64,000 nt of DNA, from positions 24,562 through 88,561 of the forward strand of contig JAFWOE010000003.1 in assembly GCA_017509985.1 (NCBI GenBank), given 5' to 3'. The notes under the pieces were generated by a model. It did no database searches and was not told where the DNA came from. It was given only the letters and a program-made list of their open reading frames with translations. Shown in pieces: positions 8,930 to 17,755 of this stretch. Every line of letters starts with the position of its first letter. The first letter of the stretch is position 1. Source of the stretch: Lachnospiraceae bacterium (GTDB lineage: Bacteria > Bacillota > Clostridia > Lachnospirales > Lachnospiraceae). Position numbers and translations under genes: made by a program.

Positions 8930-11230
8930 ATGCAGATTTCAGGGCTTGATTATAAAATCCAGGAAATGGCGGGGCGAATCAAGGAGCTTCGCGAAATCCA
9001 GAAATTCACTCCGGCCGAAATGGCCGACAAAACCGGCGTAACGATCGACGAGTACCTTGCGTGCGAGAGGGGAGAAAAAGACCTGAACTTCGCGTTCATC
9101 TACCGGTGCGCGGTCGCGCTCGGCGTGGACGTTACGGATATCATCGAGGGTGTGAGCCCGACGCTTTCATCCTATACGCTGACGCGGAAAGGCGAAGGTC
9201 AGCGGATCGACGAAGCACACGGCATGATCTATCACAACCTGGCGCCTTCTTTCCAGAACAGGGTCGCCGAGCCGCTGTATGTACAGGTACCGTATGATCC
9301 GGAAGCGGAGAATACCGATATAGAGCTTACCTCCCATGCCGGGCAGGAGCTGGATATCGTGATCTCCGGAAAACTGATGGTGCAGGTGGGATCGCATAAG
9401 GAAGTCCTGAACGAGGGCGATACGATCTATTACGACAGCGGCACGCCCCACGGCATGATCGCAGTAGGCGGGGAGGACTGTTATTTCTACGCAATCGTTC
9501 TGGACCAGTCCGGTACGCCCGACCAGGCCTATCTTCATTCTTCCAAGATCATCGAAGGGAAAAAACGTACGCCCACGGACCGCAGGGAAGATGAAAAAGA
9601 CCGGCTTTACAACAAATATATCGAATGTGAAGAGGATGAGAACGGGACACCCACAAAGATCACGTTCAAGAATACCGAACATTTTAATTTTGCTTTCGAT
9701 ATTATCGATGAGCTTGCAAAGAAGGACCCCAACAAACTGGCCCTTCTGCATATTTCAAAAGACAAAGTAGAAAGACGGTTCACGTTTGACGACATGAAGC
9801 GTCTTTCCAACCGCTGCGCGAACTATTATAAGGCGATCGGTATCAAGAGAGGCGACCGTGTCATGCTTGTGCTTCGCCGGAACTATCAGTACTGGTTTGC
9901 GATCCTCGGACTCAACAAGATCGGGGCGATCGCGATCCTTGCACCCAACCAGCTCCAGGAGCACGATTTCGAGTACCGGTTCAACGCAGCCGGCATCAGC
10001 GCGATCCTCTGCACTGCAGACGGAGATGTTGCCGCAGAAGCGGAGAAAGCCATTGAAAAATGCCCGACGGTACAGACAAAGATCATTGTCAACGGCAGGA
10101 GGGAAGGATGGAGGACCTTTGACGAGGAGTATCCTCTGTACCGGTCCTATTACCGCCGCACGGAAACTTCTCCCGGCGGGGACGATCTGATGCTCATGTT
10201 CTTCACGTCGGGAACTTCCGGCTATCCCAAGATGGCTGCCCATAATTATAAATATGCGCTGGGCCATTTCCACACTGCCCATTACTGGCACTGCGTGGAT
10301 CCGGACGGCCTGCATCTGACGATCTCCGATACCGGCTGGGCCAAGGCGATGTGGGGCAAGCTTTACGGACAGTGGCTGTGCGAAGCGGGACTTTTTGTCT
10401 ACGACTTCGACCGCTTTGATGCCGCGGATATCCTTCCCATGTTTGCAAAATACAATATCACAACATTCTGCGCACCGCCGACGATGCTTAGGATGATGGT
10501 CAAGCAGGATATCGCCCAGTACGATCTTTCATCGATCCAGCATATGACGACGGCAGGCGAAGCGCTTAACCCGGAAGTATACCGGCAGTTTGAAAAGGCG
10601 ACAGGACTGCAGATCATGGAGGGCTTCGGTCAGACCGAGACGACGATGGTCATCGGGAACATGATCGGCGCACCCCATAAAGTCGGATCCATGGGCAAAC
10701 CGGCTCCGATCTATGATGTGGACCTGGTGGACGAGGACGGAAAACCTGTTCCTGCAGGTGAGACCGGAGAGATCGTTATCCGGGTGGATAAGGAGATCCC
10801 GAACGGACTGTTCCGGGGATATTACAACGACGAAGAAAAGACCAGGGAAGCATGGCATGACGGTATGTATCACACCGGCGATACCGCATGGAGAGATGAA
10901 GACGGTTTCTACTGGTTCATCGGCCGGATCGACGACGTTATCAAATCTTCTGGTTACCGTATCGGACCGTTTGAGATCGAGAGCGTGATCATGGAGCTTC
11001 CGTATGTTCTGGAGTGCGGCGTTTCCGCGGCTCCGGACCCGGTCCGCGGACAGATCGTCAAAGCCAGTGTCGTACTGACGCCGGGAACGGAACCCACAGA
11101 GGAACTGAAGAAAGAGATCCAGAACTACGTCAAGGCCAATACGGCTCCTTATAAATATCCGAGGCTGGTCGTATTCAAGGACGAACTGCCCAAGACCGTA
11201 AGCGGGAAGATCCAGAGAAACAAACTGTAA
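8930..11230 (+). CDS. XRE regulator-cupin-acyl-CoA synthetase fusion
   Basis: One uninterrupted 766-residue frame holds three modules. Residues about 12-68 are an XRE-type helix-turn-helix (KELREIQKFTPAEMADKTG). About 105-190 is a cupin barrel (GQELDIVISGKLMVQVG, SGTPHGMIAVG). About 230-766 is an AMP-forming acyl-CoA synthetase of the ANL superfamily, with the P-loop TSGTSGYPKM, a YHTGDTA motif and the C-terminal catalytic Lys760 in VSGKIQRNKL. The synthetase part most resembles medium-chain acyl-CoA ligases, which activate a carboxylic acid through an acyl-adenylate. XRE-cupin regulators usually exist as separate proteins of about 180 residues. ATG follows an AAGGAG site 3 bases after the ABC operon. 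The acid used is unknown. Confidence 0.88.
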   Translation: MQISGLDYKIQEMAGRIKELREIQKFTPAEMADKTGVTIDEYLACERGEKDLNFAFIYRCAVALGVDVTDIIEGVSPTLSSYTLTRKGEGQRIDEAHGMIYHNLAPSFQNRVAEPLYVQVPYDPEAENTDIELTSHAGQELDIVISGKLMVQVGSHKEVLNEGDTIYYDSGTPHGMIAVGGEDCYFYAIVLDQSGTPDQAYLHSSKIIEGKKRTPTDRREDEKDRLYNKYIECEEDENGTPTKITFKNTEHFNFAFDIIDELAKKDPNKLALLHISKDKVERRFTFDDMKRLSNRCANYYKAIGIKRGDRVMLVLRRNYQYWFAILGLNKIGAIAILAPNQLQEHDFEYRFNAAGISAILCTADGDVAAEAEKAIEKCPTVQTKIIVNGRREGWRTFDEEYPLYRSYYRRTETSPGGDDLMLMFFTSGTSGYPKMAAHNYKYALGHFHTAHYWHCVDPDGLHLTISDTGWAKAMWGKLYGQWLCEAGLFVYDFDRFDAADILPMFAKYNITTFCAPPTMLRMMVKQDIAQYDLSSIQHMTTAGEALNPEVYRQFEKATGLQIMEGFGQTETTMVIGNMIGAPHKVGSMGKPAPIYDVDLVDEDGKPVPAGETGEIVIRVDKEIPNGLFRGYYNDEEKTREAWHDGMYHTGDTAWRDEDGFYWFIGRIDDVIKSSGYRIGPFEIESVIMELPYVLECGVSAAPDPVRGQIVKASVVLTPGTEPTEELKKEIQNYVKANTAPYKYPRLVVFKDELPKTVSGKIQRNKL

Positions 11231-11298
11231 AAGTATTGCAGCAGGCAAAGAATTCAGCGTATTATAATATTTAATATTTCAATGAGGAGGTAGTATCT

Positions 11299-12369
11299 AT
11301 GTTCTGTCCAAAATGCGGAAGCGATAATGCCGATAATTTCAAGTTCTGCAGGGTCTGCGGAGCTCCCCTGGCAGCCAAAGCGGAAGACGGAAAAGCGGTT
11401 TCCGGAGAACCGGAGATGAAGAAGCCGGAAGAGGCAGCTGCGTTACCGAAAGCAGAGACAAAAAAACCGGAAGCGGAAACACCCGCAGAAAAGCCCCAGT
11501 ATACGGCGCAGCCCGGGTTCGGCGGATCTGCAAAGGCAGAAGGAACCGTTACGGTGCAGGAACGTGTTGCGAAAGTGGTACGCTCACCGCTTTCACTTAT
11601 CGCGACCCTTCTGCTGACAGCCGTCATAGCTTTCGGGATCATTTATTCAATACTTGTGCTTGGAGATATTAGTTTTTATCTGCCGGAATCGGTTTCCGAG
11701 ACATTTACGGACCTTTCGGTCGCATCATTCATAGGGGGACTGATCGCATCCATTCCCGTCATACTGATCTGCATCGGCATGTGGCTCCTTTATGCCTCCG
11801 CACTGAGGCATAAACCCGGCGAGATCAAAACCACCGGGCTGACGATCATCAAGGTCCTTGTGATCATTGCCTTTGTTTTGGAACTCATCGCCTGTGCTGT
11901 CGGCGTGATCGCCATGATCGGGATCAGCACGGGTTCCGCTGAGATCTTAAACCATATGCCGGAATTCCGTGATGTCAATGTAAGCGGGCTGGTAGGCGTC
12001 GCAGGCATCATCGGTCTCATTTTTATCGCAGCTGCGATCGTTCTCGGCATCCTCTTTTATATCAAGCTGATCGGGACGCTGAACTGGACAGGGGCAATGC
12101 TCCGTAACGAAGAATCGAGAAGGGGACCGTCTCTTTATGTTGCGGTAATCATTTTCATTGAAGCATTCTGTGCACTGCTCGGTACGGTCTCTGCCGCAGG
12201 GTTAACGTCTGTTCTGGCTGCGATCGGTCTTCCGCCTGAAGTGGAGGAAGCGGCAGAAGCAATTCTGCCGATGCTTTCCGGCGTTGCTATCCTTGCCCTG
12301 ATCGAAACCGTGTTCCTGGTGCTCTGCGGTGTTCTGATCCTGAAGCTTCGCAAGGCAAAGGAGGCCTGA
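11299..12369 (+). CDS. Zinc-ribbon integral membrane protein, unknown function
   Basis: The N-terminus is a treble-clef zinc ribbon (CPKCGSDNADNFKFCRVCGA, residues 3-22). A charged, Glu/Lys/Pro-rich linker of about 70 residues follows, and then about six hydrophobic segments between residue 95 and the C-terminus. This layout is common in Firmicutes membrane proteins of unknown function. An excellent site, GAGGAGGT, precedes the ATG, and a TATAAT box lies at 11263-11268, though no good -35 is spaced for it. The gene is monocistronic and ends at a bidirectional terminator. Confidence 0.8.
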   Translation: MFCPKCGSDNADNFKFCRVCGAPLAAKAEDGKAVSGEPEMKKPEEAAALPKAETKKPEAETPAEKPQYTAQPGFGGSAKAEGTVTVQERVAKVVRSPLSLIATLLLTAVIAFGIIYSILVLGDISFYLPESVSETFTDLSVASFIGGLIASIPVILICIGMWLLYASALRHKPGEIKTTGLTIIKVLVIIAFVLELIACAVGVIAMIGISTGSAEILNHMPEFRDVNVSGLVGVAGIIGLIFIAAAIVLGILFYIKLIGTLNWTGAMLRNEESRRGPSLYVAVIIFIEAFCALLGTVSAAGLTSVLAAIGLPPEVEEAAEAILPMLSGVAILALIETVFLVLCGVLILKLRKAKEA

Positions 12370-12385
12370 CTGTTCAGGGAGACTT

Positions 12386-12419
12386 AAAAAAGGAACTGCT
12401 TCGGGCAGTTCCTTTTTTA
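12386..12419. terminator. Bidirectional rho-independent terminator
   Basis: A 14-base-pair stem of AAAAAAGGAACTGC with its complement around a TTCGG-type loop carries an A tract on one side and a T tract on the other. It lies between two convergent genes and can end transcription of both. Confidence 0.9.
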
Positions 12420-12432
12420 GAGGGCAATGCTT

Positions 12433-12666
12433 TTATTTCTCTTTTTCTTCTTCAGCTTTGTCTTTTCCCGAAAGCTTCGGGAGCAGCTTTGCCACAAACT
12501 GCATGGCATAGATGATCACCGGTACGGCAATCGTGCAGAAGATCGCCGCCATGAGCCAGTTTTTGGAATCCGGATGCTTCATCAGCGCAAAGATGATGGT
12601 CAGCGCATACATGAGAGCGATCAGGACCAGTCCGATTACAGCAAGGATCCGTTTGACTTTTTTCAT
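12433..12666 (-). CDS. Small two-helix membrane protein
   Basis: A 77-residue protein starts MKKVKRILAVIGLVLIALM, with a first hydrophobic helix at about residues 7-29. A second lies at about 38-62 and the tail is strongly charged (SGKDKAEEEKEK). It has a plausible AAGAGGA ribosome site 6 bases upstream of the ATG. It resembles small conserved membrane proteins of Clostridia, but I do not recognise a function. It lies just downstream of the tRNA-Gly gene on the same strand and could share its transcript. Confidence 0.7.
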   Translation of the reverse strand: MKKVKRILAVIGLVLIALMYALTIIFALMKHPDSKNWLMAAIFCTIAVPVIIYAMQFVAKLLPKLSGKDKAEEEKEK

Positions 12667-12700
12667 GCTTTCAGTCCTCTTGTTTCTTTGAAAAAGAAAG

Positions 12701-12771
12701 AGCAGGCGAGGGGAATCGAACCCCCCTCCCCAGCTTGGGAAGCTGGTGTTCTACCAATGAACTACGCCTGC
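12701..12771 (-). tRNA. tRNA-Gly (anticodon CCC)
   Basis: A full cloverleaf can be drawn on the minus strand: acceptor GCAGGCG with CGCCTGC, a D arm TAGTTCATTGGTAGAA, an anticodon stem CCAGC/GCTGG with loop TTCCCAA, and a T loop GGTTCGATTCC. The anticodon reads CCC, decoding GGG. The discriminator is U and the CCA tail is not encoded. Confidence 0.95.
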
Positions 12772-12875
12772 GTCGAATCATATTCTATCACTTTAACAAT
12801 GCATCATCAAGTATTAATTGCAGAGAATCTCCAAACATGGTATCATATACGATATTGCTTTTTACGGTATAAATT

Positions 12876-13943
12876 GTGGTAAGAAAGTTTTTTAAAAATA
12901 AAAAAACTTTGGCGGGGCTGGCGTTTATGGCCGTCCTTTTCCTCCTGACGGTCCTGGCGATCCTCAGAGGGGAAAGCCTGGAGAGCATAGTAGAGGCGAT
13001 GGTGGGAGCGGATCCCCGGTATATCATCCTCTCTGTTTTCTGTGTCATCCTGTTTCTGTTCATCCAGGGAATAAGCATCCGCATCAGCCTCAGCGCGCTG
13101 GATCAGAAGTCGAACATGTTCCACTGCACGCTTTATTCGTTTACGGGCTTTTTCTATTGCTGCATCACGCCGTTCCAGATCGGCGGACCTCCGATGCAGA
13201 TTTACTACATGCATAAAGAAGGCATACCGGTCCCGGTATCTTCGATCATCCTGCTGGTCATTGCTTCAATGTACAAGGTCGTGCTGGTCGTTGTGGGAAT
13301 CCTCGTTCTGATCTTCGGAGCACGGTATACGCTCGGACCGCTCTGGGAGATCATGCCGATCTACGGCATAGGCATGCTGTTTACCGTCGCCTTCTGTGCG
13401 TTCCTGGCGCTGATGATCCTGCATCCGAACCTTGCAAGACGTTTTCTGGTCAAGGTCGTCACGGTCTTTACGGACAAGCATATCCTGAGATACAAGGAAG
13501 ACCGTATCCCGAAGCTGAACAAGGCGATGGACAAATATAAGGAAACGGCTTCGTTCTTCAAGGAGCACGGCGTCCTTTCGGTGGTGATCTTTGTGCTTTC
13601 TTTTGTGCAGAGGTTCGTATTATATACATCCACCTACTTTGTTTACAAAGCCCTGGGCCTCGGCGGAACGGGATGGTTCCGGATCGTCATCTTCCAGGCA
13701 ATCATCTCACTCTGTGTGGACATGCTCCCGATCCCCGGCGGAGTCGGAGTTTCCGAATACATCTTTACCGTGATCTTTTCCGGCATCTTTACCGGAGGTA
13801 CACTGATCCCCGGACTTGTTTTAAGCCGCGGCATCGCATACTATGTCCAGCTGATCATCTGTGCGGTAATTGCCGTATTCACACACCTTCACTTCCGGCA
13901 TTACGGGGAAAGGACTGCGGAAGAAAATGTCCAGGCACAGTGA
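12876..13943 (+). CDS. Flippase-like integral membrane protein (LPG synthase TM-domain family)
   Basis: A 355-residue polytopic protein of the UPF0104 / lysylphosphatidylglycerol synthase membrane-domain family. Typical motifs are TPFQIGGPPMQIYYM and PIPGGVGVSEY, and there are about eight hydrophobic segments. Without the soluble transferase domain of MprF, such proteins are thought to move or bind lipid-linked molecules; the substrate is unknown. The assigned start is GTG at 12876, giving MVRKFFKNKK. No good ribosome site precedes it, and the in-frame ATG at 12927 (MAVLFLL) is an alternative. The 3' end overlaps queH by 17 bases. Confidence 0.82.
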   Translation: MVRKFFKNKKTLAGLAFMAVLFLLTVLAILRGESLESIVEAMVGADPRYIILSVFCVILFLFIQGISIRISLSALDQKSNMFHCTLYSFTGFFYCCITPFQIGGPPMQIYYMHKEGIPVPVSSIILLVIASMYKVVLVVVGILVLIFGARYTLGPLWEIMPIYGIGMLFTVAFCAFLALMILHPNLARRFLVKVVTVFTDKHILRYKEDRIPKLNKAMDKYKETASFFKEHGVLSVVIFVLSFVQRFVLYTSTYFVYKALGLGGTGWFRIVIFQAIISLCVDMLPIPGGVGVSEYIFTVIFSGIFTGGTLIPGLVLSRGIAYYVQLIICAVIAVFTHLHFRHYGERTAEENVQAQ

Positions 13944-14586
13944 GTATCAGGCAGCAGCCGACCGGCTTACGGAGGAGATCAAAGAGAAGGGCCTTCGGCC
14001 GAAACTCCTTCTTCATGCCTGCTGCGCTCCCTGTTCCAGTTATGTGCTGGAAGCTCTTTCCGGGAATTTTGAACTTACGGTATTTTACTTCAATCCGAAT
14101 ATTTCACCGGAAGAGGAATACAGGAAAAGAGCCGCCGAACTTAAGAGGCTGACCGGCTGCATGGACGAAGCAGAAGGCATTCGGCTGATCGTGGGGGAAT
14201 ATTCCGTAGAGCTGTTTGCAGAAGCCGTAAAAGGACTGGAAAACGAACCGGAAGGAGGAAGCCGGTGTGAAGCATGCTTCCGGCTTCGCCTGGGAGAAAC
14301 GGCCCGCGTCGCCGCGGAAAACGGTTTCGACTATTTTACGACAACGCTGACGATCAGTCCGCATAAAAATGCCCCGTTGCTGAATGAGATCGGTTATGGA
14401 CTGGCGCGGGAATACGGGGTGCAGTGGTTCCCTTCCGATTTCAAGAAAAAGGGAGGCTTCAAAAGAAGCATCGAACTGTCCGAAAAATACGGTCTGTACC
14501 GGCAGGATTACTGCGGCTGCATTTATTCAAAGCTGGAAAGGGAGAGACAGCAGACCGCAGGCAGCACTGCCGCGGAAAGACAGTAA
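13927..14586 (+). CDS. queH: Epoxyqueuosine reductase QueH
   Basis: QueH (DUF208) performs the last step of queuosine synthesis, reducing epoxyqueuosine in tRNA, and replaces QueG in many anaerobes. The 219-residue protein has the family motifs: HACCAPCSS near residue 30, [14 protein letters not shown] near 115, and DYCGCIYS near the C-terminus. The paired cysteines fit the iron-sulfur cluster and second metal site. The ATG at 13927 matches the family N-terminus; the frame stays open upstream inside the flippase gene, but those residues do not look family-like. Confidence 0.93.
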   Translation: MSRHSEYQAAADRLTEEIKEKGLRPKLLLHACCAPCSSYVLEALSGNFELTVFYFNPNISPEEEYRKRAAELKRLTGCMDEAEGIRLIVGEYSVELFAEAVKGLENEPEGGSRCEACFRLRLGETARVAAENGFDYFTTTLTISPHKNAPLLNEIGYGLAREYGVQWFPSDFKKKGGFKRSIELSEKYGLYRQDYCGCIYSKLERERQQTAGSTAAERQ

Positions 14587-14641
14587 AAATATAAACAATT
14601 GCCTTATAACAGCAGTTCCATATAACAGGAGGAGAAAACTT

Positions 14642-15727
14642 ATGGAGAACAAATTCAAAGTTGCTGTACTCGGTGCAACAGGCATGGTAGGCCAGAGATT
14701 CATTTCACTTCTTGAGAACCATCCCTGGTTCGAAGTAGCTGTGGTAGCAGCCAGTGCGAGAAGCGCAGGGAAGACTTATGAGGAGTCTGTCGGTGACCGC
14801 TGGAAGATGACTACGCCGATGCCGGAAGGGGTCAAAAACCTGGTCATCGAGGATGTCAGCAATGTAGAGAGAGTTGCGGCGCAGGTGGACTTTGTCTTTT
14901 CGGCAGTGGACATGTCCAAGGAAGAGATCCGCGAAATCGAAGATGAGTATGCAAAAACAGAAACCCCCGTGGTCTCCAACAACAGTGCCCACCGGTGGAC
15001 GCCGGATGTGCCGATGGTCGTTCCGGAGATCAACCCGGAGCACTTTGAGGTGATTGAATTCCAGAAAAAGCGCCTCGGGACCAAAAAAGGCTTTGTTGCG
15101 GTTAAGCCGAACTGCTCGATCCAGAGTTATGTCCCGGCATTGTTTGCCTGGAGGGAATTCGAACCGTATGAAGTGATCGTTTCCACCTATCAGGCGATTT
15201 CCGGCGCCGGCAAGACCTTTAAAGACTGGCCGGAAATGGTCGAAAACATCATCCCGCATATTTCCGGAGAAGAAGAAAAATCCGAGCAGGAACCGCTCCG
15301 TATCTTCGGACGTCTGGAAGACGGAGTGATCGTCAAGGCGGAAGAGCCGAAGATCAGCTGCCAGTGCATCCGCGTGCCGGTACTGAACGGACATACTGCG
15401 ACCGCTTTTGTCAAATTCCGCAAACAGCCCACAAAAGACCAGCTGATCGAAAGACTGATCAACTTCAAGGGACTGCCCCAGGAGAAGGAGCTCCCGAGCG
15501 CGCCGAAGCAGTTCATCCAGTATTTCGATGAACCCGACCGTCCCCAGGTCAAGCTGGACGTAGAGTACGAAAACGGAATGGGCGTTTCGGTAGGACGTCT
15601 TCGTGAAGATACGATCTACGACTGGAAGTTTGTCTCTCTCAGCCATAATACGGTGCGGGGAGCCGCCGGCGGAGCGATCCTCTGCGCGGAATCCCTGGTA
15701 TCCCTGGGATATATCGAGAAGAAATAA
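14642..15727 (+). CDS. asd: Aspartate-semialdehyde dehydrogenase
   Basis: Asd converts aspartyl phosphate to aspartate semialdehyde with NADPH, supplying lysine, diaminopimelate, threonine and methionine synthesis. The 361-residue protein has the nucleotide loop [10 protein letters not shown], the catalytic Cys158 in KPNCSIQS, and a C-terminal [12 protein letters not shown] segment. The sequence style is of the fungal/archaeal-like Asd branch. I chose the ATG at 14642 because AGGAGG lies 9 bases upstream; the reading frame extends further but only antisense-like to queH. Confidence 0.96.
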   Translation: MENKFKVAVLGATGMVGQRFISLLENHPWFEVAVVAASARSAGKTYEESVGDRWKMTTPMPEGVKNLVIEDVSNVERVAAQVDFVFSAVDMSKEEIREIEDEYAKTETPVVSNNSAHRWTPDVPMVVPEINPEHFEVIEFQKKRLGTKKGFVAVKPNCSIQSYVPALFAWREFEPYEVIVSTYQAISGAGKTFKDWPEMVENIIPHISGEEEKSEQEPLRIFGRLEDGVIVKAEEPKISCQCIRVPVLNGHTATAFVKFRKQPTKDQLIERLINFKGLPQEKELPSAPKQFIQYFDEPDRPQVKLDVEYENGMGVSVGRLREDTIYDWKFVSLSHNTVRGAAGGAILCAESLVSLGYIEKK

Positions 15728-15733
15728 AACCGG

Positions 15734-17749
15734 ATGAAATCGCTTTTCATAGCAGAAAAACCAAGTGTTGCCCGCGAATTCGCGGCTGCCCTGCATGAAA
15801 GAATGAGCAGCCGCAGCGGTTTCATGGAATCTGATAATTATATTGTGACCTGGTGTCTTGGACACCTGGTCACAATGAGTTATCCGGACAGATACGACGA
15901 AGCGCTGAAAAAATGGACGCTTGAGACGCTTCCGTTTCTTCCGGATACGTTTTTGTACGAGATCATCCCCTCATCGAAAGAACAGTTCGAGACCGTGAAA
16001 AGTCTTTTGAACCGGGAAGATGTAGGGACGATCTTTGTATGCACCGATGCCGGGCGCGAAGGAGAGTATATCTACCGGCTCGTCGCCCAGGAGGCAAAGG
16101 TCAGCGGAAAAGTACAGAAAAGAGTATGGATCGACTCCCAGACCGAAGAGGAGATCCGAAGAGGCATACGAGAGGCAAAACTGCTGTCAGAATATGACGC
16201 GCTGGCTTCGGCGGCCTATCTGCGCGCGCAGGAAGATTATCTGATGGGCATCAATTTTTCCCGCGTCCTTTCGCTCAAATATGCGTACGGACTGCAGCAG
16301 TATTCCGGCAGCAGCAGATACCGGCCTATTTCGGCCGGGCGCGTAATGACCTGTGTTCTGGGCATGGTCGTGCGGCGTGAGCGCGAGATACGGGATTTTG
16401 TGAAGCAGCCTTTCTTTAAAGTCCAGGCCGCGTTTTCAAAGGATGCATCCGGCTACTCGGGAGAATGGAGGACTGTGCCGGGAAGCCTTTATGAGGATTC
16501 TCCGTATCTGTACAAGGACAGCGGCTTTACAAGAAGGGAAACGGCCGAGGAACTGATCCGGCGGCTTTCAGCTCCGGAATCTTTCGGGATCGTCGAAAAA
16601 TGCGAAAAGAAAAAAGAGACGAAGAATCCGCCGCTGCTCTATAACCTCGCGGAGCTTCAGAACGACTGCTCAAAGTATTTCCGGATCAGTCCGGACCAGA
16701 CGTTAAATGTAGCCCAGAGCTTGTATGAAAAGAAGCTGACGACGTATCCGAGAACGGATGCGCGCGTGCTTTCGAGTGCAGTCGCAAAAGAGATCGAAAA
16801 GAATATCAGGGGGCTTGCCGCCTATGAACCGATGGCTCCGTTTGCTGCGGAGATCCTGGCAAATGGTTCATACAGAGATATTATCAATACACGCTATACG
16901 AATGATAAGCAGGTCACGGATCATTACGCCATGATCCCCACAGGGTCCGGGATCCAGGGGATCGGGAAACTGAACAGGCTGGAGGAAGATGTTTACCGAC
17001 TTATCTGCACGAGATTTTTAAGCATCTTTTATCCGGCGGCCGTATATGAAAAACTGAACGTGACCACTAAGGTCAAAACGGAAGCCTTTGTTTCTTCCGC
17101 GAAAGTGCTGAAGAGCGAAGGGTATCTTAAAGTTGCTTCCGGAAGAGGAAACGAAGAACCCGACAAAGAGGAAGAAGGCCCCGCAGCCTCGATGCAGGCA
17201 CTGCTGGAGCTGAAAAAAGGCGACCGGGTCACCGTAACCGGCTTTGAGATTAAGGAGGGCGAGACCCAGCCTCCGAAAAGATATACTTCCGGATCGATGA
17301 TCCTTGCCATGGAGAACGCCGGAAAACTGATCGAAGATGAAGAACTGCGTGCACAGATCCGCGGCAGCTGGATCGGCACTTCGGCAACAAGGGCCGAAAT
17401 ATTAAAGAAACTGGTCAATATCGAATATCTGAAACTGGCGGCAAAGACGCAGGTGATCACACCGACAAAGATCGGCGAGATGGTCTACGAGATCGTTGAC
17501 GCGTCCATCCGGCCGCTCCTGAACGCGGAACTTACGGCGAGCTGGGAAAAGGGCCTTTCCTATGTGGCCGACGGAAGCGTTACCAGAGAGGAGTATCTGG
17601 AAAAACTGGAAGACTTTGTCCGCCGGCATACGGAACGGGTAAAGGGCCTGAATAATCAGTCTGCCCTTCGGCAGCGGTTTGACAGCTTTATGCAGTATTA
17701 CGAAACAGGGCGCAGGAAAACCGGCTCCGCCGCCGGAAAAAGCAATTAA
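15734..17749 (+). CDS. topB: DNA topoisomerase III (type IA)
   Basis: This 671-residue protein opens with the TOPRIM motif MKSLFIAEKPSVAREFA, has the acidic DAGREGEYI motif near residue 105, and carries the catalytic tyrosine Tyr338 in TTYPRTDARVLSS. These identify a type IA topoisomerase of the TopB group, which relaxes or decatenates DNA through a 5'-phosphotyrosine intermediate. No C-terminal zinc ribbons are seen, in keeping with topoisomerase III. The ATG is 6 bases after the asd stop. Confidence 0.94.
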   Translation: MKSLFIAEKPSVAREFAAALHERMSSRSGFMESDNYIVTWCLGHLVTMSYPDRYDEALKKWTLETLPFLPDTFLYEIIPSSKEQFETVKSLLNREDVGTIFVCTDAGREGEYIYRLVAQEAKVSGKVQKRVWIDSQTEEEIRRGIREAKLLSEYDALASAAYLRAQEDYLMGINFSRVLSLKYAYGLQQYSGSSRYRPISAGRVMTCVLGMVVRREREIRDFVKQPFFKVQAAFSKDASGYSGEWRTVPGSLYEDSPYLYKDSGFTRRETAEELIRRLSAPESFGIVEKCEKKKETKNPPLLYNLAELQNDCSKYFRISPDQTLNVAQSLYEKKLTTYPRTDARVLSSAVAKEIEKNIRGLAAYEPMAPFAAEILANGSYRDIINTRYTNDKQVTDHYAMIPTGSGIQGIGKLNRLEEDVYRLICTRFLSIFYPAAVYEKLNVTTKVKTEAFVSSAKVLKSEGYLKVASGRGNEEPDKEEEGPAASMQALLELKKGDRVTVTGFEIKEGETQPPKRYTSGSMILAMENAGKLIEDEELRAQIRGSWIGTSATRAEILKKLVNIEYLKLAAKTQVITPTKIGEMVYEIVDASIRPLLNAELTASWEKGLSYVADGSVTREEYLEKLEDFVRRHTERVKGLNNQSALRQRFDSFMQYYETGRRKTGSAAGKSN

Positions 17750-17755
17750 GCAGCT

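Noticed and set aside
12427..12882. Plus-strand 151-codon frame over the small membrane protein and tRNA-Gly
   Set aside because: It runs antisense through a likely gene and a certain tRNA gene, and no ribosome site precedes it.
14384..14641. 86-codon upstream extension of asd
   Set aside because: It overlaps queH in another frame; the ATG at 14642 has AGGAGG and the family N-terminus.
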